This document shows, piece by piece, positions 56,168 to 64,000 of a DNA stretch of 64,000 bases. The stretch is from assembly GCF_000423285.1 (NCBI RefSeq), contig NZ_AUHR01000004.1:124001-188000 (forward strand), in the 5' to 3' direction. The stretch is from Laribacter hongkongensis DSM 14985. Its GTDB lineage: Bacteria; Pseudomonadota; Gammaproteobacteria; Burkholderiales; Aquaspirillaceae. Each line of letters starts with the position of its first letter. Position 1 is the stretch's first letter. The position numbers were made by a program, and so were the translations under genes. The notes under the pieces are model-generated. The model saw nothing but the letters and a program-made list of their open reading frames with translations. It ran no database searches and was not told the origin of the DNA.

Positions 56168-56263
56168 TGCCGCATTCAGGGCGCGGTGTCGCCGTGTCCT
56201 TGATTGCGTTAGAATTTGCGCCTTCTAGACGTTGGCCTCCCTTTCTGATCCGGAAAAACTACG

Positions 56264-57511
56264 ATGTTTCCTGCAAACCACACTATCCACGCTTTTGACC
56301 CGGAACTCGCTGCGGCCATGGACGCCGAAATCGTCCGCCAGCACGAGCACATCGAGCTGATTGCTTCCGAAAACTACACCAGCCCGGCGGTGATGGAAGC
56401 GCAAGGCTCGCAACTGACCAACAAGTACGCTGAAGGTTATCCGGGCAAGCGTTACTACGGTGGCTGCGAGTACGTCGACAAGGTGGAGCAGCTGGCCATC
56501 GACCGCGTCAAGGAGCTGTTTGGTGCCGAGTACGCCAACGTGCAGCCGCACTCCGGCTCGCAGGCCAACCAGGCAGTGTATTTCTCCATCCTCAAGCCGG
56601 GTGACACCGTGATGGGGATGAACCTGGGCCACGGTGGCCACCTGACCCACGGTTCGCCGGCCAACCTGTCGGGCAAGATGTTCAACATCGTGGCCTACGG
56701 CCTGAACGCCAACGAAGAAATCGACTACGACGACATGGAACGCGTGGCGATGGAAACCCGGCCGAAGCTGATCATCGGCGGTGCCTCGGCCTACGCCCTG
56801 CGCTTTGACTTTGAACGCATGGGCCAGATCGCCAAAAAGGTCGGCGCCTACTTCATGGTCGACATGGCGCACTACGCCGGCCTGGTGGCTGCCGGCCTGT
56901 ACCCGAACCCGGTGCCGCACGCCGACTTCGTGACCTCGACCACCCACAAGACCCTGCGCGGCCCGCGCGGCGGCCTGATCCTCGCCAAGGCCGAATACGA
57001 GAAGATGCTCAACTCGTCGGTGTTCCCGACCCTGCAGGGCGGCCCGCTCGAGCACGTGATCGCCGCCAAGGCCGTGGCCTTCAAGGAAGCCCTGCAACCG
57101 GAATTCAAGGAATACCAGCAGCAGGTGCTGAAGAACGCCGCTGCCATGGCGCAGACCCTGACCGAACGCGGCCTGCGCATCGTGTCCGGCCGCACCGAAA
57201 GCCACGTGTTCCTGGTTGACCTGCGTGCCAAGGGCCTGACCGGCAAGGCCGCCGACGCCGCACTGGGCAAGGCGCACATCACCGTCAACAAGAACTCGAT
57301 CCCCAACGATCCGGAAAGCCCGTTCGTGACTTCCGGCATCCGTCTGGGCAGCCCGGCCATCACCACCCGCGGCTTCAAGGAAGAAGAAGCCCGTCTGGTC
57401 GCCAACCTGATCGCCGACGTGCTGGATGCGCCGGAAGACGACGCCGTGATCGCCCGCGTGGCAGGCCAGGTCAAGGCTCTGACCGACCGCTTCCCGGTTT
57501 ACGCCAGGTAA
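56264..57511 (+). CDS. glyA: Serine hydroxymethyltransferase
   Basis: 415 residues. PLP lysine Lys229 in [13 protein letters not shown], with HSGSQAN and the GHGGHLTHG block. It converts serine and tetrahydrofolate to glycine and methylene-THF. A -10-like TAGAAT lies at 56210-56215. glyA-nrdR-ribD is a common order in proteobacteria. Confidence 0.98.
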   Translation: MFPANHTIHAFDPELAAAMDAEIVRQHEHIELIASENYTSPAVMEAQGSQLTNKYAEGYPGKRYYGGCEYVDKVEQLAIDRVKELFGAEYANVQPHSGSQANQAVYFSILKPGDTVMGMNLGHGGHLTHGSPANLSGKMFNIVAYGLNANEEIDYDDMERVAMETRPKLIIGGASAYALRFDFERMGQIAKKVGAYFMVDMAHYAGLVAAGLYPNPVPHADFVTSTTHKTLRGPRGGLILAKAEYEKMLNSSVFPTLQGGPLEHVIAAKAVAFKEALQPEFKEYQQQVLKNAAAMAQTLTERGLRIVSGRTESHVFLVDLRAKGLTGKAADAALGKAHITVNKNSIPNDPESPFVTSGIRLGSPAITTRGFKEEEARLVANLIADVLDAPEDDAVIARVAGQVKALTDRFPVYAR

Positions 57512-57530
57512 GCGTACTGCCTGTCAGGTC

Positions 57531-57565
57531 AACCCGTGCCGGCGTGCAGCCGGTGCGGGTTTTTT
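57531..57565 (+). terminator. Terminator of glyA
   Basis: aacccg..ccggc pairs with gccgg..cgggtt, with a 2x2 internal mismatch and a 5-base loop, then six T. Confidence 0.85.
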
Positions 57566-57593
57566 GTTGCCCGCGGCGCGGACAGGGCAGGGA

Positions 57594-57716
57594 TCAGGAC
57601 AGGAACAGGATGTGGTGCAGGAAGAAAATGCCTTGGGCATACATGACGAAAAACACGGTGTTGAGCAGCAGCTTGTCGGAACGGGACATGGGGATACGGG
57701 CAGGCAGGAACAGCAT
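57594..57716 (-). CDS. Possible small membrane protein
   Basis: A 40-codon frame (or 31 codons from ATG 57689) whose C-terminal part is a single hydrophobic helix (LLLNTVFFVMYAQGIFFLHH). An AGG lies before ATG 57716, and an extended -10-like TGcTAGAAT is at 57736-57728 on the same strand. No family is recognised. The frame stays open upstream across the antisense of nrdR, so the evidence is the promoter-like element and the hydrophobic helix only. Confidence 0.4.
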   Translation of the reverse strand: MLFLPARIPMSRSDKLLLNTVFFVMYAQGIFFLHHILFLS

Positions 57717-57801
57717 TGAAGCCTGACATTCTAGCAAACCCGTCCGGTTGTCCGGAACGGAGCGCCCGCAGGATGCCGTCACCACCATGACCGGACCGGC
57801 A

Positions 57802-57830
57802 TTGGGGTTGTCGGCGGCAACCGGTACAAT
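57802..57830 (+). promoter_or_regulatory. Candidate promoter of nrdR-ribD
   Basis: TTGGGG, 17-base spacer, TACAAT at 57825-57830. The -10 box is good; the -35 box is weak. No NrdR box is evident. Confidence 0.4.
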
Positions 57831-57968
57831 CGGCGCCTTCTGTCCGGCCAGACCGGCCTGTCGCCACCGGATACCGTGGCCAGGCCGGAGGCTGTGCCGG
57901 CGGCAATCCACATTTTCATGGCGGGCACGGTCCCGCCGTTTTGTCATCAGGATCAGGGGGGCCGTGCC

Positions 57969-58427
57969 ATGAAATGCCCGTTTTGCGGTCATGCCGACAC
58001 GCAGGTGGTCGATTCCCGCGTAAGCGAGGACGGGGCGAGCATCCGTCGTCGTCGTCGCTGTCTGGAGTGCGACAAGCGCTTCACCACGTTCGAAACCGCC
58101 GAAGTGCGCATGCCGCAGGTGGTGAAGCAGGACGGCCACCGCGCCGAATTCAGCGATGCCAAGCTGCGTACCGGCTTTACCCGTGCCCTGCACAAGCGGC
58201 CGGTGCCGACACCGCTGGTGGACGAGGCCGTGGGCCGCGTCAAGCAGAAGCTGCTGCAACTGGGCGAGCGCGAAGTCAGCGCGCGCCAGATCGGTGAAAT
58301 GGTGATGGGTGAACTCGCTCGCCTCGACAAGGTGGCCTACGTGCGCTTTGCCTCGGTCTACCGCAGCTTCCAGGACGTCGCCGAGTTTTCCGACGCCATC
58401 CGCGAAATCACCCACGACAAGGACTAG
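57969..58427 (+). CDS. nrdR: Ribonucleotide reductase repressor NrdR
   Basis: 152 residues. Zinc ribbon with Cys3, Cys6, Cys31 and Cys34, then the ATP-cone domain. NrdR represses ribonucleotide reductase genes in response to dATP/ATP. ATG 57969 gives the invariant MKCPFC start and follows a G-rich ribosome site. ribD begins five bases after its stop. Confidence 0.97.
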   Translation: MKCPFCGHADTQVVDSRVSEDGASIRRRRRCLECDKRFTTFETAEVRMPQVVKQDGHRAEFSDAKLRTGFTRALHKRPVPTPLVDEAVGRVKQKLLQLGEREVSARQIGEMVMGELARLDKVAYVRFASVYRSFQDVAEFSDAIREITHDKD

Positions 58428-58432
58428 GCCGC

Positions 58433-59584
58433 ATGTTCAGCGCCGATGACCATCGCTACATGGCGCGCGCCCTGCAACTGGCGCGTCTGGGCATGACCAG
58501 TACCGCGCCCAATCCCCGCGTGGGCTGCGTCGTGGTCAGTGACGGACAGGTGGCGGGAGAGGGCTGGCACGTCCGCGCCGGCACGCCGCATGCCGAGCGG
58601 CATGCACTGGCCATGGCCGGCGAACGGGCGCGCGGCGCCACGGCCTACGTGACGCTGGAGCCGTGCAGCCATTTCGGCCGCACGCCGCCCTGCGCCGATG
58701 CACTGCTGCAAGCCGGAGTCGGGCGCGTGGTGGCGGCCATGGTCGATCCCAATCCGCTGGTCGCCGGTCAGGGCATGACACGCCTGGCCGCAGCCGGCAT
58801 CGAGTGTGCCAGCGGCCTGCTGGAAGCCGAGGCGCGCGAGCTCAACCGCGGCTTTGTCAGCCGCATGACGCGCGGGCGGCCGTGGCTGACGGTGAAGCTG
58901 GGCATCAGCCTCGACGGCAAGACCGCGCTGGCGGACGGCCAGAGCCAGTGGATTACCGGCGCTCAGGCGCGGGCGGACGTGATGCGCCAGCGCGCCTGCC
59001 ACGATGTCATCCTGACCGGCAGCGGCACCGTGCGGGCCGACAATCCGCAACTGACCGTGCGCAATCTGGTACCGGATGTCCTGCCGCCGGCATTGCAGGA
59101 TACCCCGGCCGGCCGCCTGCAAGCTACCACCCAGGTGCGCCAGCCGCTGCGGGTGATTGTCGACGGGGCCGGAACGCTCGATCCGGATGCCGCCATCTTT
59201 TGCGGTGCCCCGGTGCGGATGTATACCGCCGCAACCACGCCGGCCACCGGGCGGCTGCACGGACACACTGTGGTGTCGCTGCCGGGGGCGGACGGGCGGG
59301 TGGACCTTGCCGCCCTGCTGGCCGATCTTGGCCGGCTGGGTGTCAACGACGTCTGGTGCGAAGCCGGCATGGGGCTGGCCGGTGCCTTGCTGCACGCCGG
59401 GCTGGTGGACGAGCTGGTGTGCTACATGGCGCCGGTGGTGCTGGGGCATTCCGCCCGCGGCATGTTCGACCTGCCGCCGCTGGCTGCGCTGGCCGACAAG
59501 TCCTGCTGGCGCTGGCACGATGTCCGTTCAGTCGGCAACGACCTGCGTCTGACCCTGCGGCCGGGCAGCCAGGCTGGAGATTGA
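58433..59584 (+). CDS. ribD: Bifunctional riboflavin deaminase/reductase RibD
   Basis: 383 residues. The N-terminal deaminase domain has zinc ligands His53-Ala-Glu55, Cys78 and Cys87 (PCSHFGRTPPC); the C-terminal reductase domain begins near 145 (TVKLGISLDGKTA). It performs two steps of riboflavin synthesis. No FMN riboswitch is seen upstream, as it is read from the nrdR promoter. Confidence 0.97.
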   Translation: MFSADDHRYMARALQLARLGMTSTAPNPRVGCVVVSDGQVAGEGWHVRAGTPHAERHALAMAGERARGATAYVTLEPCSHFGRTPPCADALLQAGVGRVVAAMVDPNPLVAGQGMTRLAAAGIECASGLLEAEARELNRGFVSRMTRGRPWLTVKLGISLDGKTALADGQSQWITGAQARADVMRQRACHDVILTGSGTVRADNPQLTVRNLVPDVLPPALQDTPAGRLQATTQVRQPLRVIVDGAGTLDPDAAIFCGAPVRMYTAATTPATGRLHGHTVVSLPGADGRVDLAALLADLGRLGVNDVWCEAGMGLAGALLHAGLVDELVCYMAPVVLGHSARGMFDLPPLAALADKSCWRWHDVRSVGNDLRLTLRPGSQAGD

Positions 59585-59634
59585 ACGGTCCCGGCACTAT
59601 CTTGTCATCTTGACCGACCAGGGAGGGATGCAGG

Positions 59635-60681
59635 ATGAAGCTGACGGCAGACCGGATGCGCCACATGGCCGAGGCCACCCTGACGGCGCTGGGCAGTACG
59701 GCGGCCGAAGCCCGTCTGGTGGCCGGCCATCTGGTCGAGGCCAACCTGCGCGGCCATGACAGCCACGGCATCGGCATGCTGCCCTTTTACGTCGACAGCG
59801 TGGCCCGCGGCACACTGCACCCCAACCAGCCGGCGCGGCTGCTCAATGACCAGGGGGCGGTGCTGCAATTCAGCGGTGAACGCGGCTATGGCCAGCGTGT
59901 TGCGGTCGAGGCCATGCGGGCTGCCAGCGCGAGGGTGCGCCAGACGCAGGTGGTCCTGATGACCCTGTCGGCAGCCCATCACCTGGGGCGCATCGGCCAT
60001 TACGGCGAACTGGCTGCCCGGCTGGGTTTCGTGTCCATCCACTTCGTCAACGTCATCGATTACGATCAGCCGCTGGTGGCACCGTTCGGTGGCACCGCAC
60101 CGCGCTTTGGTACCAATCCGTTGTGCATTGCCTTGCCGGGCGGCGTCCGCGAGCCGCCGTTCATTCTGGATTTCGCCACCAGCATGGTGGCGTACGGCAA
60201 GACCCGCGTGGCGTATCTGGCCGGTCGCCGGTTTGACACACCGGTCATGCTGGACGCGGCCGGGCAGCCCACCGCCGACCCCAGGGCCATGTGGGAGTCT
60301 CCCACCGGCGCCCTGCGGCCGATGGCCGACCACAAGGGCAGCGGGCTGGTGGCCGCGTGCGAGCTGCTGGCCGGCCTGCTGTCAGGCGGCGGCACCCTGC
60401 AACCGGGCAATCCGCGCGCAGGCGGCATCCTCAACAACATGACCACCATCCTGATCGACCCGGCCCGGCTGGCCGACATGGACTGGCTGCGACAGGAGTT
60501 TGACGCCATGGCGGGCTGGATCCGTTCGTCCCCGCCTGCCACGGCCGGGCAACCGGTGCAACTGGCCGGCGACCCGGAACGCCGGCAGCGCCACGAGCGC
60601 CTGCAATGGGGCACCGGGATGGCCGAGGCCGAATGGCAGGGCATTGTCAAAGCGGCCCGGCGAGCAGGGGCCCAAGTCTGA
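59635..60681 (+). CDS. Malate/L-lactate/ureidoglycolate dehydrogenase family oxidoreductase
   Basis: 348 residues of the type-2 malate/L-lactate dehydrogenase family (not Rossmann). Typical pieces: NLRGHDSHGIGMLPFYV, HHLGRIGHYGE, FGTNPLCIALP, and MADHKGSGL. It reduces a 2-oxo acid with NAD(P)H; the substrate cannot be fixed from sequence. A strong AGGGAGGG lies before the ATG. 50 bases after ribD. Confidence 0.88.
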   Translation: MKLTADRMRHMAEATLTALGSTAAEARLVAGHLVEANLRGHDSHGIGMLPFYVDSVARGTLHPNQPARLLNDQGAVLQFSGERGYGQRVAVEAMRAASARVRQTQVVLMTLSAAHHLGRIGHYGELAARLGFVSIHFVNVIDYDQPLVAPFGGTAPRFGTNPLCIALPGGVREPPFILDFATSMVAYGKTRVAYLAGRRFDTPVMLDAAGQPTADPRAMWESPTGALRPMADHKGSGLVAACELLAGLLSGGGTLQPGNPRAGGILNNMTTILIDPARLADMDWLRQEFDAMAGWIRSSPPATAGQPVQLAGDPERRQRHERLQWGTGMAEAEWQGIVKAARRAGAQV

Positions 60682-61214
60682 GCGGAGCACCGGAACAGGC
60701 AAATCGTCACGGCTGCCGGGTATCCGGCCGCCGGATGAGCGGAGCCACGGGGCCAGCCACTGTTACCGGAGCCTGCCTGGGGGCGTTTGGTGGACGCACC
60801 CGGAAACGGTGCCGTTGCGGGCGGCCATCATCAGACATCCGGGTGGCCAAAGCTGCATGACACAACGCAATGCCCGGGTCAGCCGGGCAAGCCGGTACTG
60901 CGGGTGGCCTGTCGGGCTTCGGGCCGGTTTGCCGGTGCAGGGCAAAGGGTGTTGCGCCCGGCATTGCCGGCTGCTGACCATCGTGAAGGTGCCCGTGCCG
61001 TATGGACATTCCGCTTGCCGCAGAACATCGCGGGCCGCTGCCCGGAACGCTTGTCCTGCGGACAGCCCGGGTGGCTGCGGGCCGGTTTCGTCTTTGTGGT
61101 AGCACGGGATTCGGGCCGGGAGGGCACCAGCCTGATCGCGGTTTTAAAGATGCACCGATGATGCCGGTATGGCTGTCTGACGCCGGCATCCGGCCGGCGC
61201 CGCGCACGGCAGTA
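60682..61214. other. Gene-poor stretch before the LysR gene end
   Basis: 533 GC-rich bases at a convergent junction. No frame has a ribosome site and protein-like composition. A perfect stem-loop (cgccggc/gccggcg, 61181-61199) lies just past the LysR stop, without a T-run. Confidence 0.5.
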
Positions 61215-62129
61215 TCACTGGTGGCCGGGCTGCGGAGCCTCCGGGGAACGTTCTTGCGGCCGGGCGCCGACATGCTCGAGCCAGGCGCGGGAGGCGTGGT
61301 CCAGCAGCGCCTCGCGCCAGACCCAGCCCAGCCGCCAGCGCAGGTCCGGCTCATCCAGCTCCACGCAGCGCACCCGGGCCGGGTCCAGCCGGCTGGCGAC
61401 CGGCGAGGGCAGCAGGGCTACGCCGGTGCCGGCCGCGACCAACTCACCGATAAAGTCCCAGTGCCGGCTCTGGCCGGCCACTGCCGGCACAAAACCGCGC
61501 TGGCGGCAGGCGGCGAGGATGCGGCCGGTGAGCACGAAATCGTCCTCGTACAGGACGAAGGGCTGGTCGTGCAGGGCAGCCAGCGGCAATGGCGACGGCA
61601 CCGGAGGCGAACCGCCCGGCAGGACCGCCCACAGCGGGTAATCCGCCATCGGTGCAACGGCGAGGCTGTCATCGCGGACCGGCAGCACGCTGATGGCCAG
61701 GTCGACTTCGCCGCGGCTGACCGCGGCTTCCAGCGCCAGCCCGCCCGACTCGGTAAAACGGGGCCGGATGCCGGGGTGGCGGGCGCGGAAGCTGGCCAGC
61801 AACGGCACGACCAGCGGGCCGACCATGGGTGGAATGCCGAGGCACAGCTGGCCGTGGGTAAGGCCGCGCAGTCCGGCGAGGTCCTCGTGCAGGTGGCTGG
61901 CCTCGCGCAGCATGCGTTCAGCGTGCTCCAGCACGATGGAGCCGGCGGCGGTCGGGCGGATCTGCCGGCCGTCGCGTACCAGCAGCGGCTCTCCCAGGCT
62001 GTCTTCCAGCGAGCGGATCATCTTGCTGATGGTGGGCTGGGTGACGAACAGCTGTTCGGCCGCGCGGGTGAAACTTGCCAGCCGGACGACCGCCACGAAA
62101 TACCGCAGGGCACGCAAGTCCATTTCCAT
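61215..62129 (-). CDS. LysR-family regulator, CidR-like
   Basis: 304 residues. Winged helix at 1-60 (ALRYFVAVVRLASFTRAAEQLFVTQ) and a LysR effector domain. It is divergent from a cidA/lrgA-cidB/lrgB pair, the usual neighbour of CidR, so it probably controls them; the inducer in bacilli and staphylococci is acetate-linked, unknown here. Confidence 0.9.
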   Translation of the reverse strand: MEMDLRALRYFVAVVRLASFTRAAEQLFVTQPTISKMIRSLEDSLGEPLLVRDGRQIRPTAAGSIVLEHAERMLREASHLHEDLAGLRGLTHGQLCLGIPPMVGPLVVPLLASFRARHPGIRPRFTESGGLALEAAVSRGEVDLAISVLPVRDDSLAVAPMADYPLWAVLPGGSPPVPSPLPLAALHDQPFVLYEDDFVLTGRILAACRQRGFVPAVAGQSRHWDFIGELVAAGTGVALLPSPVASRLDPARVRCVELDEPDLRWRLGWVWREALLDHASRAWLEHVGARPQERSPEAPQPGHQ

Positions 62130-62148
62130 GCCTTTCTGGAATGAATCG

Positions 62149-62165
62149 AATGAGTTTAATTCATT
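62149..62165. promoter_or_regulatory. LysR-type operator between the regulator and cidA
   Basis: AATGA-N7-TCATT contains a T-N11-A core (62151 to 62163) in the 94-base divergent interval. It fits a LysR recognition site. Confidence 0.5.
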
Positions 62166-62223
62166 AGATTGCGTGTAACGGCTTTTCTATACTGGCGGCT
62201 TCTTGATTGACAGGACAAGTTTC

Positions 62224-62667
62224 ATGTCCGGCTTATTCAGGCGTGTCACGGGTTGCTCCGCCCGTGATGCGCTGGTGCTCTGGGCGCAGATCGGTGTGCT
62301 GATGGCGATCTGGTGGGGCGTGAGTGCGGTTTCGGTGCGGATCGGCTGGCCGGCCAACTTGGTGGGCATCGTGCTGATGCTGGCGCTGTTTGCCAGCGGT
62401 GTGGTGCGTCCGGACTGGATCCGGCGCGGAGCCGACTGGCTGCTGGCGGAAATGCTGCTGTTTTTTGTGCCGGTGGTGGTGTCGGTGGTGCAGTACCCGG
62501 ACCTGCTGCTGCACAGCGGTCTCAAGCTGGTGGTGGTGGTGGTGGGCGGTACGGTACTGGTGCTGGCCGCCACGTCGCTGGCGGTGGACCGGATGTACCG
62601 GCTGGAAATCCGGCTGGCGCGGCGCCGGCACCAGCGCGCAGGGAGGATGCATCATGTCGGCGCTTGA
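62224..62667 (+). CDS. cidA: CidA/LrgA holin-like protein
   Basis: 147 residues with four hydrophobic helices of the LrgA/CidA family and a basic C-terminal tail. Start ATG 62224 follows an AGGACA; TTG 62203 is an in-frame alternative. It overlaps cidB by 14 bases. In staphylococci such proteins affect murein hydrolase export and lysis; other work links the pair to metabolite export. Confidence 0.87.
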   Translation: MSGLFRRVTGCSARDALVLWAQIGVLMAIWWGVSAVSVRIGWPANLVGIVLMLALFASGVVRPDWIRRGADWLLAEMLLFFVPVVVSVVQYPDLLLHSGLKLVVVVVGGTVLVLAATSLAVDRMYRLEIRLARRRHQRAGRMHHVGA

Positions 62668-63343
62668 TTTCGGCGTGCTGTCGGTACTGCTGACGCTGGG
62701 CTTCTATTTCCTCAACAAGCGCCTTTACCGGCGTTATCCGAAGGTCTGGCTGGCGCCGCTGGTGCTGACGCCGCTGGCTCTCTTGGCCGTGGTGATCAGC
62801 GTGCAGATTCCCTATGCCGACTATGCCGGTTCGACCCACTGGCTGGTGTGGCTGCTGGGTCCGGCCACGCTGGCGTTTGCCCTGCCGCTGTACGAATACC
62901 GCCAGCTGATGCGCCGGCATGTGCTGTCGCTGACCGTGGGAACGCTGGTGGCGGTGACGACAGGGGTGGGCGGCTCGGTGCTGCTGGCGCGCTGGCTGGA
63001 CCTGCCGGTGCTGCTGCAAAAGTCGCTGATGGCGCGTTCGATCACGACGCCGTTTGCCCTGGCGGCAGCGCACAGCATTGGCGGGTCGGCCGACCTGACC
63101 GGGCTGTTCGTGATCCTGACCGGCGTGACCGGCATGGTGCTGGGACGGGCCGTGCTGGGCTGCCTGCCGGTACGCAGTGCCATTGCCAGGGGCGCTGCCT
63201 TTGGCGGCGCCTCGCATGCAGCGGGCACGGCCCGGGCGCGCGAGATCGGTGAAACCGAAGGCGTGGTGTCGAGCCTGGTGATGATGATCGGCGGGGCGCT
63301 CACCGTGCTGGTGGCACCGCTGGTGGCCGGCTGGTTGTGGTAA
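62654..63343 (+). CDS. cidB: CidB/LrgB family membrane protein
   Basis: 229 residues, about six to seven hydrophobic helices. LrgB family motifs: KSLMARSITTPFALAA and FGGASHAAGTARARE. GGGAGG lies eight bases before ATG 62654, inside the end of cidA. Partner of CidA. A GC hairpin (gccggg/cccggc, 63351-63367) follows the stop. Confidence 0.9.
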   Translation: MSALDFGVLSVLLTLGFYFLNKRLYRRYPKVWLAPLVLTPLALLAVVISVQIPYADYAGSTHWLVWLLGPATLAFALPLYEYRQLMRRHVLSLTVGTLVAVTTGVGGSVLLARWLDLPVLLQKSLMARSITTPFALAAAHSIGGSADLTGLFVILTGVTGMVLGRAVLGCLPVRSAIARGAAFGGASHAAGTARAREIGETEGVVSSLVMMIGGALTVLVAPLVAGWLW

Positions 63344-63350
63344 ACCGGAT

Positions 63351-63367
63351 GCCGGGAGGCGCCCGGC
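63351..63367. terminator. Weak stem-loop between cidB and the flavin-reductase gene
   Basis: gccggg pairs with cccggc around aggcg at a convergent junction. There is no T-run. Confidence 0.45.
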
Positions 63368-63374
63368 GCGGGTT

Positions 63375-63959
63375 TCAGACTGCGTCGCCCGCCGCTGCCA
63401 CCGGTTCGCCGATGGCGTAGAACTGGCCGCCGGCCACATGGTGCAGGCTGCGCCAGCGCGGGTCGGCGGTTTCAAAATGCCAGTGACCGTCGGCAAACAC
63501 GCGCGTGTCGGCCCAGGCGCCGGTCACCTCGCCGATGAACAGGTCGTAGGTGCTCTGGTTGTGCGGTTCGGGCAGCAGGCGGCAGGCCAGCCAGCCGGCA
63601 CAGCCTTCGACAAACGGCAGGTCATGGCCGTCCAGTGCAAAGAAGGTGACGCCGGCGTGCGCGAGCTTGTCGGGGTCGATGGCGAGGCTGCGGGTGCCTA
63701 CGGCATAGGCCTGCGCCAGCTGGGCCACCGTCGGTACCTGTACGACAAAGCGGCCACTGCCTTCCAGCAAGGTCCGGGTGTACGAGGACTTGTCCACCAC
63801 CACGGTCAGTCTGGGCGGTGCAAAATCCAGCGCACAGGCCCAGGCGGCAGTCATGACGTCGTCCACGCCCTGGTGGCGGGCCGATACCAGCACGGTCGGA
63901 CCGTGATTGATCAGCCGGTAGGCCTTGTCGAGCGGTACGGGAGCGAGATGGGGTGGCAT
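63375..63959 (-). CDS. Flavin reductase-like FMN-binding protein
   Basis: 194 residues of the flavin reductase-like split-barrel family (DIM6/NTAB). The fold markers are PTVLVSARHQGVDDVMTAAW near the start and the FVVQVPTV and CRLLPEPHNQSTYDLFIGEV stretches. Members use FMN with NAD(P)H or serve as flavin-binding partners; the substrate is not evident. It faces cidB and nothing beyond the window edge is visible. Confidence 0.85.
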   Translation of the reverse strand: MPPHLAPVPLDKAYRLINHGPTVLVSARHQGVDDVMTAAWACALDFAPPRLTVVVDKSSYTRTLLEGSGRFVVQVPTVAQLAQAYAVGTRSLAIDPDKLAHAGVTFFALDGHDLPFVEGCAGWLACRLLPEPHNQSTYDLFIGEVTGAWADTRVFADGHWHFETADPRWRSLHHVAGGQFYAIGEPVAAAGDAV

Positions 63960-64000
63960 GGCTGGAGTCCGCGAAAGTGAACGGCCGGCAGACGGGGCAA

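Overview
The window reads as chromosomal DNA of a GC-rich betaproteobacterium of the order Neisseriales, probably in the Chromobacteriaceae/Aquaspirillaceae (Laribacter- or Chromobacterium-like). This is an inference from gene order (hfq-hflX-hflK-hflC-hisZ-purA; rlmN-rodZ-ispG-hisS-yfgM-bamB-der), from the earP-efp pair with Arg32 in EF-P, and from the lack of the short Neisseria DNA-uptake repeats. I see no phage, insertion sequence, integron, CRISPR array or defence locus. Most of the window is core metabolism and cell envelope.

Layout. 1-2.3 kb: tail of an unidentified gene, zapE, and a convergent SPOR-domain protein. 2.3-10.9 kb: a same-strand run ndk, rlmN, rodZ, ispG, hisS, yfgM-like, bamB, der (nucleotides, 23S/tRNA methylation, cell shape, isoprenoids, tRNA charging, outer-membrane assembly, ribosome assembly). 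10.9-17.1 kb: hfq, hflX, hflK, hflC, hisZ, purA, closed by a bidirectional terminator. 17.2-19.2 kb: dapA-bamC on the minus strand. 19.5-22.2 kb: a YbiT-type ABC-F protein and an SDR reductase. 22.3-24.4 kb: a chemoreceptor of unusual topology. 24.9-27.4 kb: leuC, two small entericidin-like lipoprotein genes, leuD; leuB is not here. 27.5-31.7 kb: a GAF-GGDEF cyclase, a YbdK-type ligase with an antiporter, and a Bcp/PrxQ peroxiredoxin. 31.8-33.6 kb: earP and efp. 33.6-36.3 kb: a large SnoaL/PAS/GGDEF/GAF/PAS gene broken by an amber codon and a frameshift. 36.6-39.2 kb: a methionine-rich cytochrome c facing a Tat-exported multicopper oxidase. 39.3-43.5 kb: an acyl-CoA synthetase, a Cys/Met-metabolism PLP enzyme, and hemF with a perfect FNR-type box. 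43.6-49.8 kb: gltB-gltD behind a strikingly AT-rich leader. 49.9-52.4 kb: rdgC, two identical tRNA-Pro(CGG) genes, rnhB and a UDG-superfamily glycosylase. 52.9-56.2 kb: an Aer-like receptor and an unidentified 360-residue protein. 56.3-60.7 kb: glyA, a possible small membrane protein, nrdR, ribD and a type-2 malate/lactate dehydrogenase. 61.2-64 kb: a LysR regulator divergent from cidA-cidB, and a flavin-reductase-like protein.

Together the genes cover envelope assembly (BamB, BamC, RodZ, SPOR protein), protein quality control and translation (HflX/K/C, EF-P with its rhamnosyltransferase, ABC-F, Der), nitrogen entry (GltBD), branched-chain amino acid and lysine synthesis, and signalling (two chemoreceptors, one intact and one broken diguanylate cyclase). 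The points most worth a second look are the broken GGDEF gene, the two lipoprotein genes inside leuCD, the FNR box on hemF, the cytochrome/multicopper-oxidase pair, the chemoreceptor whose sensor precedes its membrane hairpin, and the gene-poor leader at 54.6-55.1 kb.
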